From contig NZ_VEFS01000005.1 in assembly GCF_007679045.1 (NCBI RefSeq), positions 191,171 through 255,170 of the forward strand: a stretch of DNA of 64,000 nucleotides, given 5' to 3'. The stretch comes from Microbacterium sp. BH-3-3-3 (GTDB lineage Bacteria; Actinomycetota; Actinomycetes; Actinomycetales; Microbacteriaceae). Positions within the stretch are counted from its first letter, which is position 1. The number at the start of each line of letters is the position of its first letter. The translations under genes were made by a program, and so were the position numbers. Below the pieces are notes generated by a model that saw only the letters and a program-made list of their open reading frames with translations, made no database searches and was not told the origin of the DNA. Below, piece after piece: positions 62,524-64,000 of this stretch.

Positions 62524-63851
62524 GCGAGTCGCCGACCGGCGCATGGAACGACCGGATGCCGTGGGTGCCGGGCAACCGGTGGGATCTGCTCGCGCACCGC
62601 GAGCCCGAGCCGGTCCGGGTGAGCGTCATCGTCACCCACTACGACCAGCCCGCCGAGCTCGCCCGCACCCTCCTCGCCCTCGGCGCGCAGAACTATCCGG
62701 CCGATCTGCTCGAGGTGATCGTCGCCGATGACGGATCCCCCGACGAGCCCGCCGTCCCCGCCGGTGTCCGTCTCGTCCGGCAGGACGACCGCGGGTTCCG
62801 CGCCGCGGCGGCCCGCAACCTCGGGGTCGCGGCCGCCACGGGCGAGGTGCTGTGCTTCCTCGACGCCGACACGACACCCGAGCCCGACTACGTGCGCAAG
62901 ATGGTGCGCCTGCCGACACTGCTCCCCGAAGCGGTGACCGTGGGACGCCGCCGCCACGCCGACCTCTCGGAGGCCCCGCTCGACGCTCCGATCGCGGAGG
63001 TGGCTCCCGCGCGAGAGCTCGACGAGCCCGCATGGCTGCGCGACGCCTATGCGCGCAGCGGAAACCTGCTCGACGCCGACGACCGTTCCTACCGCTACGT
63101 CATCAGCGCGGTGCTCGCGTGTTCGCGGAGCTTCTTCGCCGAGTCCGGGGGCTTCGACGAATCGTTCTCGTCGTACGGCGGCGAGGACTGGGAGTGGGCG
63201 CATCGTGCGTGGCAGGCCGGCGCGGTGTTCGCGCACGTGCCGGATGCCATCGCCTGGCACGACGGCCCGGATTGGGCCGGCCGGGAATCGGCCGACCACC
63301 GTCGCGCGGGCAACGAGCAGACCCTGCGTCTCGCATCGCTGATCCCCGTGGACGGGTCGTCCGCGCGAGGACTGCTGCCGGCTGCGCCCGACCTCGAGGT
63401 GCGCCTACCCGCGGGGATGGGGACCGCTGCGGCGTTCGTCTGCGTCGATTCCCTGCTCGTCGCCTTCCCCCGTGCACGAGTGGTGACGGATGCCGCGCGC
63501 GAGTCGGTGGTGCTGAGCCAGGACCCCCGTGTGTCCGCCGAGGCGGAGGACGACGTCCGCGTCGTGCTCAAGCTGCGTGTACCGGTGGTGGTGCTCGACC
63601 CCGAGCCTCTGGTCCGTGCGATCGCCGTGTTGAGTGGCGCGTCGGTCGGCACCGTGGAACTGGTGTCGCCCGAGGGAACGACGCTGGGCCACGCGATCAG
63701 TCGACGCGCGTTCCAGCGCCGACGCCGCTGGGACACGAGTGACGGGCATCACGTACGCACCGTCATCGTCGACGGCACGCACGCGGTGGGGCCGGAGCCC
63801 CACGTGGAGGCGTGGGTCGGGGGATGGGGCGGAGCAGACCGCTTCGCCTGA
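62520..63851 (+). CDS. GT2-family glycosyltransferase with extra C-terminal domain
   Basis: 443 residues. GT-A domain: VSVIVTHYDQPAELARTLLALGAQNYP, VADDGS at 68-73, DAD at 115-117 in LCFLDADTTPEPDYV, and FSSYGGEDWEWAHRAWQAG as the catalytic acceptor segment. About 150 residues after position 290 form an extra alpha/beta domain of unknown role. GTG 62520 overlaps the previous stop. Last recognisable gene of the window. Confidence 0.9.
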   Translation: MSESPTGAWNDRMPWVPGNRWDLLAHREPEPVRVSVIVTHYDQPAELARTLLALGAQNYPADLLEVIVADDGSPDEPAVPAGVRLVRQDDRGFRAAAARNLGVAAATGEVLCFLDADTTPEPDYVRKMVRLPTLLPEAVTVGRRRHADLSEAPLDAPIAEVAPARELDEPAWLRDAYARSGNLLDADDRSYRYVISAVLACSRSFFAESGGFDESFSSYGGEDWEWAHRAWQAGAVFAHVPDAIAWHDGPDWAGRESADHRRAGNEQTLRLASLIPVDGSSARGLLPAAPDLEVRLPAGMGTAAAFVCVDSLLVAFPRARVVTDAARESVVLSQDPRVSAEAEDDVRVVLKLRVPVVVLDPEPLVRAIAVLSGASVGTVELVSPEGTTLGHAISRRAFQRRRRWDTSDGHHVRTVIVDGTHAVGPEPHVEAWVGGWGGADRFA

Positions 63852-63871
63852 GAACCCGCGTCCTACCGCGG

Positions 63872-63895
63872 CCCCGGGGGCGCGACACGCCCGGG
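63872..63895 (+). terminator. Candidate terminator after the glycosyltransferase operon
   Basis: CCCCGGG..GCG pairs with CGC.CCGGGG around a short loop, 20 bases past the stop; imperfect but strong. Confidence 0.5.
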
Positions 63896-63955
63896 GAGTG
63901 GCTGGATTCGACGGGTCGGCCGTTCCCGCGTAACTTATTACTTGTTCGCCCCACA

Positions 63956-63991
63956 GGGGAGAGCGGAGCGGCCGAAAGGCCCCGCAGCCCC
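63956..63991 (+). other. Structured hairpin with GNRA loop at the window end
   Basis: GGGG-AGA-GCGG-AGC-GGCC-GAAA-GGCC-CCGC-AG-CCCC: three stacked stems with asymmetric bulges and a GAAA tetraloop. Just upstream (63930-63943) is AT-rich TAACTTATTACTTG, possibly a promoter. It could be the 5' leader of a gene beyond the window; no riboswitch class is recognised. Confidence 0.35.
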
Positions 63992-64000
63992 TCAAGTAGC

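Noticed and set aside
63956..63991. Glycine or c-di-AMP riboswitch
   Set aside because: GGGGAGAG and GCCGAAAGG look suggestive, but the conserved cores of these classes are not present and the sequence ends too soon.

Overview
The window is very GC-rich, with NTG starts, 4-bp ATGA/GTGA overlaps in nearly every operon, many apparently leaderless genes, and dispersed CTGAGC-TGTCGAAG repeats. Together with the protein families this points to a Microbacteriaceae actinobacterium, most likely Microbacterium. It is chromosomal: I see no phage, transposase, integrase, plasmid or CRISPR genes and no rRNA.

Region 1 (1-17288) is mainly a uronic-acid polysaccharide utilisation locus. A left arm (heparinase II/III protein, DeoR/LacI hybrid regulator, hexapeptide acyltransferase fused to a large helical domain) diverges from a long right arm: DUF2264 protein, CUT1 sugar ABC importer (binding lipoprotein plus two permeases, no ATPase), YesL-like membrane protein, GH88 unsaturated uronyl hydrolase, FAH-family protein, KduD, KduI, KdgK and KDPG aldolase. 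Together these can take unsaturated oligo-uronides to pyruvate and a triose phosphate. A zinc alcohol dehydrogenase follows.

Region 2 (17300-36560) is mostly core genome: pgm, pheA, a luciferase-like flavin monooxygenase, an Asp23 protein, photolyase, a lipid kinase, serS with a HAD phosphatase, a DUF2254 membrane protein, two tRNA-Ser genes flanking an LCP cell-wall ligase, a SuoX-like molybdoenzyme with its own FNR-type reductase and a DUF6510 zinc ribbon, a DUF808 membrane protein, a lipoprotein and a flavin reductase.

Region 3 (36700-44280) is a CUT2 importer resembling E. coli YtfQRT-YjfF (galactofuranose type), but with two complete ATPases on either side of the permeases and a LacI repressor at the end. 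Region 4 (44289-48285) is a CitMHS citrate transporter divergent from a CitA/CitB-type two-component system. Region 5 (48654-56277) is an alpha-glucoside system: a GH13 enzyme and a ROK repressor, divergent from a binding protein, two permeases and an alpha-glucosidase. Region 6 (56437-63851) holds two divergent sets of surface-glycan genes: six glycosyltransferases and a WcbI-family protein.

Several convergent gene gaps carry unusual repeats: a GTCCCG tandem tract between two near-identical 81-bp palindromic copies (17421-17761), a 168-bp tandem duplication of REP-like hairpins (20647-20982), 80-bp and 57-bp REP arrays (48287-48651), and an inverted repeat next to a 9-bp tandem array (35841-35970).
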